From contig JAUCGF010000076.1 in NCBI GenBank assembly GCA_030378005.1, positions 1 to 64,000 on the forward strand: 64,000 bases of DNA, read 5' to 3'. The stretch comes from Desulfococcaceae bacterium HSG9. Its GTDB lineage: Bacteria > Desulfobacterota > Desulfobacteria > Desulfobacterales > JAUCGF01. Every line of letters begins with the position of its first letter. Within the stretch, counting starts at the first letter, position 1. Below are positions 25,957-36,809 of this stretch, one piece after another. The notes beneath the pieces were generated by a model. That model saw only the letters and a program-made list of their open reading frames with translations, made no database searches and was not told the DNA's origin. Made by a program: the position numbers and the translations under genes.

Positions 25957-27933
25957 TTAATCGGAAATGATCTTAACATAGTCTTTCTTGAAACATTCCC
26001 ATTTATCTTCTTTGGGATCATACTTGGAGTTGGTGAAGCAGAACCAGTTCTCGTCATCCTGTCCGGGATAATCCGCTTGATAGTAGAAACCTGGGTAACG
26101 GGTTTCTTTGCGGTACTGGATGTGACGCAGATGTGATTCAACTGTCCAAATGCGGTGGAAAATTTCCCAGCAGCGCATCAGTTCATGCAGATCGCCGGCA
26201 GCCAGTTTTTCACAGTCTTCACGCATGGTCTGGAGAAGTTCCATGATAATTTCCAGAGACTTACTGGAGGTCGTATAAAATGTGGCTGTGCCAGCGCCAT
26301 ACTCGTGGGTGGCTTTCATCAGGCGCAAAGCCATACCAGCCGGTTTGACATACGCCGGGTTGATATCTTCGGCGGTTGTATAAGCGACATTGTCCAGATA
26401 AAGGCGAACCGGTTTATAAATCAGGTCAACCAATTCTTCTTTAGATTGGCTAAACGTCGGCGTAAAATCGGCGTTGTCGCGCACAAAACGACACATTGAT
26501 TTTGCAACTGTACGGCCTTCCGCATGGGAACCGGAAGAGAATTTATGGCCGGAGCAACCTACACCGTCACCGGCGGTGAACAGGCCGTTAACCGTGGTCA
26601 TACGGTTATAGACTTTGTCTTTATATTTGATTTTGTAGCTATCCGGAACCCAGTCAAAATCCGGGCCGGAAGTCCACAGACCACAACAACCAGAGTGAGA
26701 ACCCAACAAATAAGGTTCGGTCGGCATAACTTCGGAATTTTTCTTTTCCGGTTCAGTGTTCTGAGCACACCAGAGGTTGGCCTGGCCACAGGTCATGTCA
26801 AGAAAATCTTCCCAAGCTTCGGATTCAAGATGCTTGAGTTCTTTTTTGCTCATGGTTTCGCCCAGAGCAGCCAATGCGGAAACGGTGTCCATAATGATTG
26901 GGCCACGGCCGGCTTTCATTTCAAACAGCATCAAGTGGTTACGCAGACAGGTCGGTGTGATTGCTGCGGTACCGTACGGTGCGTAATTTTCCAACTCTTG
27001 TTTGGCAGCGTCACTGGCAGCAAAATTTTCGCCCAATCCGTTCAGGGTTTTGGCTTTGAACAGTAAGAACCAAGCACCTACAGGACCGTAACCATCTTTA
27101 AAACGGGCTGGGGTGAAACGGTTTTCCATCATGGAGAGTTCGGCACCCACTTTCATACACATGGTGTAGGTGGAACCGGCATTCCATACAGGATACCATG
27201 CACGGCCTTTACCTTCGCCAACAGAACGGGGCTGATAGATATTCACAGCGCCGCCACAGGCTACCATCATGGTTTTACATTTGATGATGTAAATTTTGTT
27301 TTCACGTACGGAAAAACCTACGGCGCCGGCAATGCGGTTTTCTTCATTGGCGTCCAGCAGAAGTTCAACAATAAAACAGCGTTCTAAGATATTATCATCA
27401 CCGATTGCCAATTTAGCGGCTTCAGCGACAACACGTTTGTAGGACTCACCATTGATCATGATTTGCCATTTACCGGTGCGAACAGGTTTGGCTCCACTTT
27501 TAAGCGTTCCTACCTTCTGGCCTTTTTTACCATCCAGGTTTTTGCCGTCATCGGTCAGTTTCCATACCGGCAAACCCCACTCTTCAAACAGATGAACAGA
27601 GTCATCAACATGGCAACCGAGATCGAAAATCAGGTCTTCACGTACGATTCCCATAAGGTCGTTGCGCACCATACGGACATAATCTTCAGGTTTGTTTTCA
27701 CCGACATAGGTGTTAATCGCGGACAGACCCTGAGCCACCGCACCGCTTCTTTCCATCGCAGCTTTATCACACAATAAAACGGATGCGCCTTCGGGCAACC
27801 ATTTTTTAATTTCAAATGCTGTTCCGCATGCGGCCATGCCACCGCCTACGATCAGAACATCAACTTCACGCTCCTCAACTTCCGGGTCCCTAACGGCCTT
27901 ACGTTCGCCTTGGGGAATATTGGGTAATGCCAT
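25957..27933 (-). CDS. aprA: Adenylylsulfate reductase alpha subunit
   Basis: A 658-residue flavoprotein of the fumarate reductase/succinate dehydrogenase family. The FAD-binding motif VDVLIVGGGMAACG lies near residues 24-37, and MERSGAVAQGLSAIN (near 60-75) and SGCCGLWTSG (near 430) match AprA. With AprB it reduces APS to sulfite and AMP in the cytoplasm, the second step of dissimilatory sulfate reduction. Length and sequence are typical. The direction with qmoABC and absence of aprM/sox genes fit reductive sulfate metabolism rather than sulfur oxidation. A GGAGG ribosome binding site precedes the start. Confidence 0.98.
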   Translation of the reverse strand: MALPNIPQGERKAVRDPEVEEREVDVLIVGGGMAACGTAFEIKKWLPEGASVLLCDKAAMERSGAVAQGLSAINTYVGENKPEDYVRMVRNDLMGIVREDLIFDLGCHVDDSVHLFEEWGLPVWKLTDDGKNLDGKKGQKVGTLKSGAKPVRTGKWQIMINGESYKRVVAEAAKLAIGDDNILERCFIVELLLDANEENRIAGAVGFSVRENKIYIIKCKTMMVACGGAVNIYQPRSVGEGKGRAWYPVWNAGSTYTMCMKVGAELSMMENRFTPARFKDGYGPVGAWFLLFKAKTLNGLGENFAASDAAKQELENYAPYGTAAITPTCLRNHLMLFEMKAGRGPIIMDTVSALAALGETMSKKELKHLESEAWEDFLDMTCGQANLWCAQNTEPEKKNSEVMPTEPYLLGSHSGCCGLWTSGPDFDWVPDSYKIKYKDKVYNRMTTVNGLFTAGDGVGCSGHKFSSGSHAEGRTVAKSMCRFVRDNADFTPTFSQSKEELVDLIYKPVRLYLDNVAYTTAEDINPAYVKPAGMALRLMKATHEYGAGTATFYTTSSKSLEIIMELLQTMREDCEKLAAGDLHELMRCWEIFHRIWTVESHLRHIQYRKETRYPGFYYQADYPGQDDENWFCFTNSKYDPKEDKWECFKKDYVKIISD

Positions 27934-28002
27934 CTTACATCCTCCTTAAATATAATTAATTCTATTTTCTATTTCGTTTGACAGACACCGATTCTATCTC
28001 GC

Positions 28003-28440
28003 TTAAGCGAGTTCTTGCGGAGTCGGAAGTGCGTAGCCGTCTGCTTCTTCGGTGGAAAGCAATTCGCTGTCCAGGTCTTTGCCTTTCATATCAACATACG
28101 CATTAGCAGCTCCTTCGGGAGTTGTACGGATAGGGAACTTAAAGCGTTTGATAAGGCCATTGCGGAACTTACAGGTCCACATCACATCTTCGGTGCCCAT
28201 TAAAGGATAGATGCTGCTTCCCAGCGGTACAAAATCGGAATACCCTCTGACTTCAATTGCCTGCGACGGACAAATTTTGACGCAGGAAAAACATTCCCAA
28301 CACTGATCCGGTTCTTGATTGTACGCTTTCATGGCGTTGGGTTCCAGAACCATCAGGTCGTTCGGACAGATGTACTCACATGCGGTTTTATCTCCGCCCT
28401 TGCAACCGTCACATTTTTCGTCAATTACAAAACTTGGCAT
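28003..28440 (-). CDS. aprB: Adenylylsulfate reductase beta subunit
   Basis: A 145-residue ferredoxin-like protein carrying the two 4Fe-4S cluster motifs: CDGCKGGDKTACEYICP (about 10-26) and CWECFSCVKICP (about 47-58). The C-terminal tail (about 95-145) is the arm that wraps round AprA. It transfers electrons from Qmo to the AprA flavin. It is the first gene of aprBA, with 69 bases between it and aprA, and has the strong site AGGAGGT before its start. Confidence 0.98.
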   Translation of the reverse strand: MPSFVIDEKCDGCKGGDKTACEYICPNDLMVLEPNAMKAYNQEPDQCWECFSCVKICPSQAIEVRGYSDFVPLGSSIYPLMGTEDVMWTCKFRNGLIKRFKFPIRTTPEGAANAYVDMKGKDLDSELLSTEEADGYALPTPQELA

Positions 28441-28861
28441 TTAATGATACCTCCTGTTAATGTTGTTTGATACTTAAATCACACTTAAACACACTATCTA
28501 TTTATATAGTTTTTTGCCTTCATATCTTTGTGAAAGCATATTTAACTCGAAAATTACAAGTTTAAAATTATTCCGTAACAGTTTCCAAAATTTGTGTTTA
28601 AAAATTATATGACACGATTTGAAAATTTATTATTGATCATATTTCGCTTTCAGACGAACAAATAAAAGCATTTAGCATTAGAAAAATACCTTGTCAAGAA
28701 CTTTTGATATACAAAAACATCTAATTTTATTCGGTTTCATGCTACAACGTGGTGTTCAAATCCATTTTGAAGAGCCATTGGTACAAATTGACATAAGAAT
28801 GAAAATGTTTAATTTGTTATTTAAGAATATTATACCTTATATATTATTGCAGGAGCATAAA
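28441..28861. promoter_or_regulatory. Divergent intergenic region between aprB and clpB
   Basis: About 420 bases of AT-rich DNA with no credible gene, between the divergent aprB and clpB starts. It must carry the promoters for both. No confident -35/-10 pair or known regulator site can be assigned by eye. The clpB reading frame stays open to 28691, but the extension lacks family similarity and the site AGGAGCATAAA lies directly before the ATG at 28862. Confidence 0.5.
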
Positions 28862-31459
28862 ATGCGATTTGACAAATTCACTTTAAAATCACAGGAATTG
28901 ATCCAAAACTCCCACAATCTGGCGGTGCAATATAACCATCAGCAGATCGAACCGGAGCATTTACTGGCCGCGATGTTAAGCGAGCCGGAAGGAATTACAC
29001 GCGCCATGTTACATAAATTGGGCGCATCCCCCGGAGAAGTGGCTCAGGAACTGATCGCTCATTTGAATAAATTTCCCAAAGTAAGCGGTGCCGGTGCCGG
29101 CGAAGCCCATATTTCGCACCGCACCAAGCGTGTGTTGGACGCCGCTTTTGCCCAAGCATCCAAAATGAGGGATCAATATGTCGGCGTCGAACATATTTTA
29201 ATCGCTATCAGTGATGAAAAAGATGGCGATGCCGGACGTATCCTTGATCGTCACGGTGTCAAACCTGAATCTATCTTAAAAGGGTTAAAAGATATCCGCG
29301 GTTCGCAACGCATCGTCGATCCCAATCCGGAAGAAAAATACCAGGCATTGGATAAGTTCAGCCGGGATTTGACCGCTTTGGCACGCTTGGACAAGCTGGA
29401 CCCGGTCATTGGACGTGATGAAGAAATCCGCCGGGTGGTACAGGTGCTTTCCCGACGACGCAAAAACAATCCGGTTCTGATTGGTGAACCCGGCGTTGGT
29501 AAAACAGCCATTGTTGAGGGATTGGCGCGACGTATTGTTGCCGGTGATATTTCCGAAACTCTCAAAAATCGACGATTGATGGCACTTGATATGGGTGCTT
29601 TGATTGCCGGAGCCAAATATCGGGGTGAATTTGAAGACCGTCTCAAAGCGCTTTTAAAAGAGGTCGAAGCGGCTGAGGGCGAAGTCATTTTGTTCATTGA
29701 TGAACTTCACACGCTGGTGGGAGCCGGTGCCAGTGAAGGCGCTATGGATGCTTCCAACATGCTCAAACCCGCTCTGGCACGCGGGACGCTGCGATGCGTC
29801 GGTGCCACCACGATCAATGAATACCGTAAATATATCGAAAAAGATGCTGCTTTGGAACGGCGTTTTCAACCCGTAATGGTACGCGAACCCAGTGTGGAAG
29901 ATACCATTTCGATTTTGCGCGGCCTGAAAGAAAAGTATGAGGTTCACCACGGCGTTCGAATCACAGATGCGGCTATTGTGGCGGCAGCAACGCTCTCTAA
30001 TCGCTATATAGCGGATCGTTTTTTGCCTGACAAGGCCATTGACCTGATTGATGAATGCGCTTCTAAACTCAGAATTGAAATCGACAGCATGCCCGCTGAA
30101 ATTGATGAAATCCAGCGCAAAGTCACCCAGATTGAGATTGAACGGCAAGCCTTGAAGAAGGAATCGGATCCGGCTTCCAAAGAACGTCTTATCCGTCTGG
30201 AACATGAAATCAGCGCCATGCGGGAATCTCTGGATGCCATGAAAGCCCACTGGCAAAATGAAAAGGATGTAATCCAATCCATTCGCAATATTAAGGAGCA
30301 ACTCGAACAATTAGGCAGTGCCGCGCAGCAGGCCGAACGCGCCGGCGATCTGGCGCGCGTAGCTGAAATTCGTTACGGCCAAACTGCCCAATTGCAAAAA
30401 CGGCTGGAAACAGCTAATGCCGATCTTGAGCGACTTCAAGCAGACCGTAAAATGCTGAAAGAAGAGGTGGATGACAAAGATATCGCCGAGGTGATTGCCA
30501 GTCAGACCGGCATCCCGGTGAACAAAATGCTGGAGGGCGAGCGCGAAAAATTAATTTACATGGAAAAACGGCTGGCAAGGCGTGTTGTTGGTCAAAAAGA
30601 AGCCATTACGGCCGTGTCTGATGCAGTACGCCGCGCCCGTTCCGGTTTGCAAGACCCTAATCGTCCTTTAGGTTCCTTTATTTTTATGGGGCCCACCGGC
30701 GTGGGTAAAACGGAACTGGCCAAGGCTTTGGCAGAATTTATTTTTGACAGCGAACAGGCCATCATCCGGATTGATATGTCAGAATACATGGAAAAACACG
30801 CCGTTTCACGCTTAATCGGCGCGCCTCCCGGTTACGTGGGGTATGACCAAGGCGGCTACTTGACCGAAGCTGTGCGACGGCGCCCCTTTGCCGTGGTGTT
30901 GTTTGACGAAATCGAAAAAGCTCATCCAGAGGTGTTTAACGTGTTGCTCCAGATTTTAGATGACGGTCGTATGACTGACGGTAAGGGGCGCACCGTGGAC
31001 TTTAAAAACACTATTATTATTATGACATCCAATATTGGCAGCCAATGGATTCAGGAACTTGGGCATTCTGACCGCGCAGAAATGGAAAAACGTATCACTG
31101 AAACATTGCGCGCTGGTTTTAAACCCGAATTTTTAAATCGCATTGATGAATCGATCATTTTTCATAATCTGCAACCTAATCAGATTGGCGCCATTGTGAA
31201 AATTCAGATGCAACATCTTTTAGAACGTTTGGCAGATAAAAAAATCGCGCTGACCCTTACCGATGGCGCTGAGGCATTCCTGGCGGAAAAAGGGTATGAT
31301 CCGGTATATGGTGCCAGACCGCTAAAACGGGCGATTCAAAAATATATCGAAAATCCGCTGTCCATGGCGATTTTAAAAGGAACGATTGCAGAAGGCATAA
31401 TTCTGAAAGCCGATGTCACCGGCGAACAGATTCGGTTTGCCCAATCTGTGGAAAAATAA
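28862..31459 (+). CDS. clpB: ATP-dependent chaperone ClpB
   Basis: An 865-residue Hsp100 disaggregase. The N-terminal Clp repeat domain (about 1-145) is followed by the first AAA+ module with Walker A GEPGVGKT (208-215), a coiled-coil middle domain (about 400-530) that distinguishes ClpB from ClpA/C, and the second AAA+ module with Walker A GPTGVGKT (610-617) and [13 protein letters not shown]. Numbering matches E. coli ClpB closely. It rescues aggregated proteins with DnaK. The gene is alone on the plus strand between aprB and the histidine kinase operon; no heat-shock promoter could be identified confidently. Confidence 0.97.
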   Translation: MRFDKFTLKSQELIQNSHNLAVQYNHQQIEPEHLLAAMLSEPEGITRAMLHKLGASPGEVAQELIAHLNKFPKVSGAGAGEAHISHRTKRVLDAAFAQASKMRDQYVGVEHILIAISDEKDGDAGRILDRHGVKPESILKGLKDIRGSQRIVDPNPEEKYQALDKFSRDLTALARLDKLDPVIGRDEEIRRVVQVLSRRRKNNPVLIGEPGVGKTAIVEGLARRIVAGDISETLKNRRLMALDMGALIAGAKYRGEFEDRLKALLKEVEAAEGEVILFIDELHTLVGAGASEGAMDASNMLKPALARGTLRCVGATTINEYRKYIEKDAALERRFQPVMVREPSVEDTISILRGLKEKYEVHHGVRITDAAIVAAATLSNRYIADRFLPDKAIDLIDECASKLRIEIDSMPAEIDEIQRKVTQIEIERQALKKESDPASKERLIRLEHEISAMRESLDAMKAHWQNEKDVIQSIRNIKEQLEQLGSAAQQAERAGDLARVAEIRYGQTAQLQKRLETANADLERLQADRKMLKEEVDDKDIAEVIASQTGIPVNKMLEGEREKLIYMEKRLARRVVGQKEAITAVSDAVRRARSGLQDPNRPLGSFIFMGPTGVGKTELAKALAEFIFDSEQAIIRIDMSEYMEKHAVSRLIGAPPGYVGYDQGGYLTEAVRRRPFAVVLFDEIEKAHPEVFNVLLQILDDGRMTDGKGRTVDFKNTIIIMTSNIGSQWIQELGHSDRAEMEKRITETLRAGFKPEFLNRIDESIIFHNLQPNQIGAIVKIQMQHLLERLADKKIALTLTDGAEAFLAEKGYDPVYGARPLKRAIQKYIENPLSMAILKGTIAEGIILKADVTGEQIRFAQSVEK

Positions 31460-31541
31460 TAGAGAACTCACGATGGTCCGTTATCCCGAAGCCAACCTGA
31501 TTCATCAATTATCAGATATTTCAATGCTGACAATGGCCTCG

Positions 31542-34145
31542 CTAAGTATATTTCTCTAATTCTTCTTTAACCGCAAGTCCGATCTTTTCTAGCGTAACCG
31601 GCTTCTTTAAATATCGGCCGGCACCCGATTTTTGGGTTTTCTTAACCTCATCAGTTTCAGCGAACCCACTTAGAATGACAGCCTTTTGTCTATGATGAAT
31701 CTTTTTTATCCTTTTGTATGTCTCACGGCCGTTTATGCCCGGGTCCATAATCATATCAAGCAAGATTAAATCCGCACTGTTTTCTTTCAAATATTCAACC
31801 GCCTCCTCACCGCTGGAAACGGCTTCAGTTTTATAACCCAGTGTATCCATCATATTACAGGATATCTCTCGTTGGCTTTTCACATCATCAACAACCAGGA
31901 TCATCTCTCCGTTGCCTTGATAGTCTTTGATCGGTATGGACAAGTCTTTGCCTGATATTTTATCTCTTGTTATTGGGAAATACAACTCGAACACAGTGCC
32001 GTTCTCGTCAGTTGTCACATTGATATAGCCTTTATGATCTTGCACAACGTTCCATACTACGGCCAGCCCCAAACCGGTACCGCTTCGGCCCATTACCTTC
32101 TTTGTATAGAACGGCTCAAATATCCTCTCAAGGTCATCCGGCGCTATTCCGGAACCCTCGTCTGATACAGTCAAAACCGCATATTCACCGATGTTTACAT
32201 CACCATATCCTTTTAGAGGCCTGTCTATATAACGGTTCACAGTCGATAGGGTGACATTGCCGCCGCCTTTAATCGCTTCCGCAGCGTTTGACACAAGGTT
32301 CATCACTGCCTTTCTGATATGAACATGAGAACCGTCCATGTTAAACAAGTTGGTGTCGAGGTCGATTCTGACCTTAACGGTAGGATTAATCTGTTCAAGT
32401 TTTTTAAACTCCGGAGATTTTAAATAGTCGATTACCAAATCATTTAAATTCAGAGGCTCTTTTGCAGTGGCGACGCCTCTTGCCACAGTTAACAAATCCT
32501 GGACAATAGCGGCGGCCCTGAGTCCGGATTCCTGCATTGTTGCAATGGGCTTCCTGAGTTGGCTGTCTTCAGGCAATTGCATTAAAATCAATTCCGGGTA
32601 GCTTACGATCCCGGACAGGACGTTATTCAAATCATGGGCGACGCCACCGGCCAAAAGCCCCAATGACTCCATTTTCTTTGCTCTGAAAAGCTTTTCTTCA
32701 CTTTCTCGCAGTGCCTTTTCTGCCTGCTTTCGATTACTGATGTCTATGACTGAGCCTTCGTAACAGATCAATTCATCCTGCTCATTTCTAACCGCCCTGA
32801 TATTTTTCGATGTCCATTTTACACTTCCGTCCTTACAATAGATTTGTGTTTCAAAGTTATGAATGAAATCTTTCTTTTTTAACACGTTCATAAACTGTTT
32901 GCGGCTATCTGGATTTACATAGAGTTGGCGCTCAATGTCCGTTAAATTATCAATTAAATCATCAGGAGATTCATAGCCATAGATTTCTGCCAGAGCAGGG
33001 TTTGCGCTGATATAATATCCCTCAGATGTCGTCTGAAAGATACCTTCAACGGTATTTTCAAATATATTGCGATATTTCTTCTCACTCTCCTTTAATTTTT
33101 CCTCGCGAGATTTTATAACCCTGATCATTTGTGCAAAACTCGCTGCCAGTTCATTGATTTCTTTATACGATTCTTTGTGTTGTTGAATTTGATATTCACC
33201 TGAAGCAATTCGTTTTGAATTATCCGATAGTTGAAAAAGCGGAGTCAGAATCTTGCGCAGATTTAAACTGGCTGCAACGAGAGCAAAGATAGCCGCTATC
33301 GTAACACCTACCCAGATTAACACACTAATTTTTTTTATAGATGAAAAGGCCTCCTTTGAGGGCTGTAATACGACAACAAGCCAGCCGGCCGGTGGAACAA
33401 TGGCCACACTGCCTAACTTGTCTGTCTCCATAAAACGGTAGTTGAAAGTGCCTTCCTTGCCCGCCAACCCCTGTCGAATAACACTCAAATTTTTGACATT
33501 CAAACGTTCGGAAACAAATTTGCGGACGGGATGGGCGATTGTTGTTCCGTCCTGATCAGATATGGCAGCGTAACCGCTGGACCCGATTTTGATTTTATCT
33601 ATGATAGCATTCAACGTATCAAGTTCCAAATATCCGACAATGACGCCATCTTTAATCTGTTTTCCAAGAGCGACAGCCGGCTTGCCAGTCTGTGATGATA
33701 TAAAAGTCGATGACCAGTATGGTTTTTCCGATTTTAGGGTTTCCTGAAAATACGGATGGTTCGACAAATCATTCCCGATATAATTTTTGTTGAAGGGAGC
33801 GATATAAATAACGCGGCCTTTGCTATCAAGTATTTGGACCCTGCTGAAATAGCTGAACTGGCTGACCAAGCCCTCTAACAGCAAAGGAATGATAGCGGCG
33901 TTGCTGGTTATTGAATCTCCGGTGATTCCGGATTCAGCAAACTCTAAAACAGATAATGGCTGCTTTAAAAATTTTTGGACTTCGCCGGAAAGTGATTTTG
34001 CAATCAGGAAGTTTTTATCAGCGATCTCTTTTTCCATGCCAGATTTCATGATCGTCATCATAACGACACCGATAACAACTAATGGCAGCATAGCCGTAAG
34101 AACAAAGTTTACGGTCAATATTTTTTTCAGGCTTGTTTTTTTCAT
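31542..34145 (-). CDS. Hybrid sensor histidine kinase (Cache-PAS-HisKA-HATPase-REC)
   Basis: An 867-residue membrane sensor. There is a membrane segment at about 10-32, a periplasmic double-Cache domain (about 40-265), a second membrane segment (about 270-292) and a HAMP-like region. A PAS domain (about 345-465) and PAC-like segment follow. The HisKA motif GGVAHDLNNVLSG holds phosphoacceptor His504, the HATPase domain has N and G boxes (about 610-710; DEGSGIAPDD, GRSGTGLGLA), and a C-terminal receiver carries phosphoacceptor Asp797. The start codon abuts the stop of the upstream solute-binding lipoprotein (TAAATG), so the two are translationally coupled and the lipoprotein may help sensing. 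The output partner is not in the window. Confidence 0.9.
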   Translation of the reverse strand: MKKTSLKKILTVNFVLTAMLPLVVIGVVMMTIMKSGMEKEIADKNFLIAKSLSGEVQKFLKQPLSVLEFAESGITGDSITSNAAIIPLLLEGLVSQFSYFSRVQILDSKGRVIYIAPFNKNYIGNDLSNHPYFQETLKSEKPYWSSTFISSQTGKPAVALGKQIKDGVIVGYLELDTLNAIIDKIKIGSSGYAAISDQDGTTIAHPVRKFVSERLNVKNLSVIRQGLAGKEGTFNYRFMETDKLGSVAIVPPAGWLVVVLQPSKEAFSSIKKISVLIWVGVTIAAIFALVAASLNLRKILTPLFQLSDNSKRIASGEYQIQQHKESYKEINELAASFAQMIRVIKSREEKLKESEKKYRNIFENTVEGIFQTTSEGYYISANPALAEIYGYESPDDLIDNLTDIERQLYVNPDSRKQFMNVLKKKDFIHNFETQIYCKDGSVKWTSKNIRAVRNEQDELICYEGSVIDISNRKQAEKALRESEEKLFRAKKMESLGLLAGGVAHDLNNVLSGIVSYPELILMQLPEDSQLRKPIATMQESGLRAAAIVQDLLTVARGVATAKEPLNLNDLVIDYLKSPEFKKLEQINPTVKVRIDLDTNLFNMDGSHVHIRKAVMNLVSNAAEAIKGGGNVTLSTVNRYIDRPLKGYGDVNIGEYAVLTVSDEGSGIAPDDLERIFEPFYTKKVMGRSGTGLGLAVVWNVVQDHKGYINVTTDENGTVFELYFPITRDKISGKDLSIPIKDYQGNGEMILVVDDVKSQREISCNMMDTLGYKTEAVSSGEEAVEYLKENSADLILLDMIMDPGINGRETYKRIKKIHHRQKAVILSGFAETDEVKKTQKSGAGRYLKKPVTLEKIGLAVKEELEKYT

Positions 34146-35288
34146 TTAATCACCGATCGTAACGAATTTGCCATTTTCAACTCTTACAAGGAAAATTTTT
34201 CGTATGGCATCACCATACCGGTCCATCTCAATTATACCCTGTAATCCTTTAAATGTTTTCTGTTTTTGAATATGGCGTTTTAAATAAACAAAACTTTCCG
34301 CGGACCTTAATGCATTTATAAGAAGCTGGATTGCTTCAAAACTGTGAACCGCTGCAAGATCAGGATCTTTCCCAAAACGTTCCTTGAATTTGCTTCTAAA
34401 TTCGATATATCTTTTATTTTTGCTCCGCTTATCGAAATAAGTGAAAAAACTGATGCCTTCTACGGCTGATCCGCCATGCTTGATCAACTCATCTGTTCTG
34501 GACCACCCGGCAGCAAAAATCGGTCTATTATAAGCCATCTTTTTTAACTGTTGACAAATCATTGCTGTGTCAATAGCACCGCTGACAAAGAGCATCGCAT
34601 CGGGGTCAGTCTTGATGGCACTTTGGGTAATGCCGAGGTAATCGACATTTTGTCCGGACGTAAAAGATATCGCTTGAATAATTTTTCCACCCATTTTCTC
34701 AAACTCAGACTTAAAGTTGCGGTACCAACCTTCTGTATAGGTTTTATTGGACAGATCATACAAAAACGTCAGGGTTTTTATTCCCATTTTGTGAAATGCA
34801 TATCTGGCAAATTTATCTGTTTGTCTTCGATTCGGCATGAGCATCCTGAAGAAGTAATCGTCAATTCCGGTCAACTTGTTTGTGCTGGTTGTCGGGCTGA
34901 TCATCACGATTTTATTCTTATTAATCAATGGGAGCGCTGCTATACTCATGGCACTGGTCATGTGGCCGATGATGGCTGCCACGCCTTCATCAATCAGTTC
35001 CTGATCTGCTCGAATGGCGGTTTGGGCGTCATGTTTATCATCCTTTACGATAAGTTCAATAGATCGCCCCTTTATTCCTCCAGACGCATTTATTTCCTCA
35101 ACGGCTATCAAAGCGCCATTTCGGCCTGATATCCCCAGATCGGATAATTTGCCCGTCAGACATCCGGAAAAACCCACCTTGATTGGCTTTTTGTTTTCAC
35201 AGGCCAACAACCCAAGGAGCATAATCGTAAAACTCAAGAACAAGTTGAATACGAAAAAGTTTTTTCTATTTACTGTTTGTTTTTGCAT
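34146..35288 (-). CDS. Branched-chain amino acid-type substrate-binding lipoprotein
   Basis: A 380-residue protein with a signal peptide ending in a lipobox (LLGLLAC, Cys near residue 30), then a type I periplasmic binding fold of the LivJ/Peripla_BP_6 family (KVGFSGCLTGKLSDLG, NGALIAVEEINASGGIKG). The start at 35288 is chosen because AAAGGAGG lies ten bases upstream; an upstream ATG would place this site inside the gene. No ABC permease or ATPase genes are adjacent. Instead it is coupled to the downstream histidine kinase, suggesting ligand sensing rather than transport. Confidence 0.85.
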   Translation of the reverse strand: MQKQTVNRKNFFVFNLFLSFTIMLLGLLACENKKPIKVGFSGCLTGKLSDLGISGRNGALIAVEEINASGGIKGRSIELIVKDDKHDAQTAIRADQELIDEGVAAIIGHMTSAMSIAALPLINKNKIVMISPTTSTNKLTGIDDYFFRMLMPNRRQTDKFARYAFHKMGIKTLTFLYDLSNKTYTEGWYRNFKSEFEKMGGKIIQAISFTSGQNVDYLGITQSAIKTDPDAMLFVSGAIDTAMICQQLKKMAYNRPIFAAGWSRTDELIKHGGSAVEGISFFTYFDKRSKNKRYIEFRSKFKERFGKDPDLAAVHSFEAIQLLINALRSAESFVYLKRHIQKQKTFKGLQGIIEMDRYGDAIRKIFLVRVENGKFVTIGD

Positions 35289-35371
35289 GATGTAAAATCC
35301 TCCTTTGGTAACCAATTAAGTTTGTTAAGTATAAAGCTTACAAACATACCTTTTAAACGGCTTTCGCTATT

Positions 35372-36040
35372 CTATATAAACACAGCAATATCTTCCAATG
35401 TTTTTTTCTGAATTGTCGGCACAAGCGCAGTTTTTGACGGGTATCCGGCTACAAGGAGCATAAACGGTTTTTCGTTCAGCGGTCTTGACAGTATCTTATT
35501 TAGAAATCTCATATTCGCAGGCGTGTAGGTCAGGGTGGCCAAGCCGGCATGGTGTAAAGCCGTGATAAGCATACCTGTGGCAATACCTACGGATTCTGTT
35601 ACGTAGTAGTGTTTCATTTTTTTTCCGTCAGCAGAAAAGCCGTGAAGTTGAGAAAAAATTACGATCAGATATGGAGCTGTGTCCAAAAATGGCTTGCTTG
35701 GCCCTGTTTTCAGATGTTTAAGGGCATCTCGCCATTTTTCGGTCGCCGCTTTAGTGTAAAATTCATTCTCGATCTTTTCGGCAGCTTCGCGAATTTGCCG
35801 TTTAACAGCGAGGTCAGACACAACAACAAAACTCCAGGGCTGCTGGTTGGCGCCACTTGGAGCTGTGGATGCAGTACGCAGACAATCTTCGATAATGCTG
35901 CGATCAACGGGTTGATCTGAAAATTCTCGCACAGTACGGCGTCGTTTCATCTCTGCATAAAATTCTGATGCCCGCCTTTTCATCTCAGTTTCCGGAAATT
36001 TGTAATAATCAGTCAACGGCAGGGAAGTTTTTTCGGTCAT
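35372..36040 (-). CDS. Nitroreductase family FMN-dependent oxidoreductase
   Basis: A 222-residue nitroreductase-fold protein. The FMN-phosphate-binding motif [14 protein letters not shown] lies near residues 31-44 and the [15 protein letters not shown] motif near 64-78; these resemble the iodotyrosine deiodinase/BluB-like branch. The substrate is unknown; members reduce nitro compounds, quinones or dehalogenate aromatics. It is a single gene, with a different family on each side. The upstream region contains a 24-bp direct repeat. Confidence 0.8.
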   Translation of the reverse strand: MTEKTSLPLTDYYKFPETEMKRRASEFYAEMKRRRTVREFSDQPVDRSIIEDCLRTASTAPSGANQQPWSFVVVSDLAVKRQIREAAEKIENEFYTKAATEKWRDALKHLKTGPSKPFLDTAPYLIVIFSQLHGFSADGKKMKHYYVTESVGIATGMLITALHHAGLATLTYTPANMRFLNKILSRPLNEKPFMLLVAGYPSKTALVPTIQKKTLEDIAVFI

Positions 36041-36052
36041 ATCTGGCCTCGT

Positions 36053-36177
36053 ATAATTTTAAGGTTTAGCCTGTTAAGTGCTTGGACATATATTTTCAGG
36101 TTACAAATTCTGCTGGAAATCGGAGTTTTCCAAAAAATCCGATTTCTAAAATAATAATTTTAAGGTTTAACCTGTTA
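36053..36177. repeat. 24-bp direct repeat flanking a small hairpin
   Basis: The 24-bp sequence at 36053-36076 recurs at 36154-36177 with one mismatch, 101 bases apart. Between them, GAAATCGGA (about 36116-36124) pairs with TCCGATTTC (about 36138-36146) in a hairpin. The second repeat overlaps the stop codon of the minus-strand FeS gene, so the hairpin may serve as its terminator. Confidence 0.6.
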
Positions 36178-36696
36178 TTCTAAAGAATAATCAGCCATAT
36201 AAGCATTCAGCTTTTGTATTGCGCCGTTTTCAAGAGGCGGGCAGTCTTCGGCTCCTTTGGCGCCTTCAGCTACCATTGAAGCGAAAACCATACAAGTCGG
36301 TGAGCCGCATTCCCGACAATTTGTTTTCGGAAGCAGCTTTAATATTTCGATCAGCTTGGGTTTTTGTCGCCCGTGGAAAACCGGTTCGATCTCTTTTCGT
36401 TTTTTCCAAGCCTCATTGATTTCACGTTTAAGCCACTTGACAATTGTTCTGGCCTCGGCTTCATCTTTCAGTGCATTGACAGCGATCTTGTGGCCATGAA
36501 CCGTTATCAGTTTGCCTTGTGACCTGAAAGTCACCGACGGCGGATCGGAAACGTATTCAAATCCGCCAAGAGTCGCATTCAAATAGGGCAAAGCCGCACT
36601 CACATCTTGATCAAGGTGTGCGAAGCATTGAACAGTCATAGCACTGGGCATACATTCGTTATTGAATATTTCAAGTTGATAACTGTTGAGCAACAT
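36175..36696 (-). CDS. FeS-cluster-binding protein (CFeSP/Fdh-type four-Cys domain)
   Basis: A 173-residue protein. The C-terminal 55 residues carry a four-cysteine FeS motif (NCRECGSPTCMVFA, then DCPPL), the type found in the corrinoid iron-sulfur protein gamma subunit and various electron-transfer proteins. The first 110 residues are an unassigned domain. I choose the start at 36696 because an AAGGAGGT ribosome binding site lies directly before it; the frame continues upstream to 36768 without support. Function is unknown; a small redox or cofactor-related role in anaerobic metabolism is inferred. Confidence 0.7.
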   Translation of the reverse strand: MLLNSYQLEIFNNECMPSAMTVQCFAHLDQDVSAALPYLNATLGGFEYVSDPPSVTFRSQGKLITVHGHKIAVNALKDEAEARTIVKWLKREINEAWKKRKEIEPVFHGRQKPKLIEILKLLPKTNCRECGSPTCMVFASMVAEGAKGAEDCPPLENGAIQKLNAYMADYSLE

Positions 36697-36809
36697 GTTG
36701 ACCTCCTTATGGTTTTCATAAAAAACTTGAGATTCTCTTTCATCCTCAGTTTTTATACAATGGCACATTGATTGTCAAGCACATCGGCAAGAACACCATA
36801 AGCAGATCG

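Noticed and set aside
28691-28861. 57-codon extension of ClpB
   Set aside because: Not part of any known ClpB; a good ribosome binding site precedes the ATG at 28862 and residue numbering then matches E. coli ClpB.
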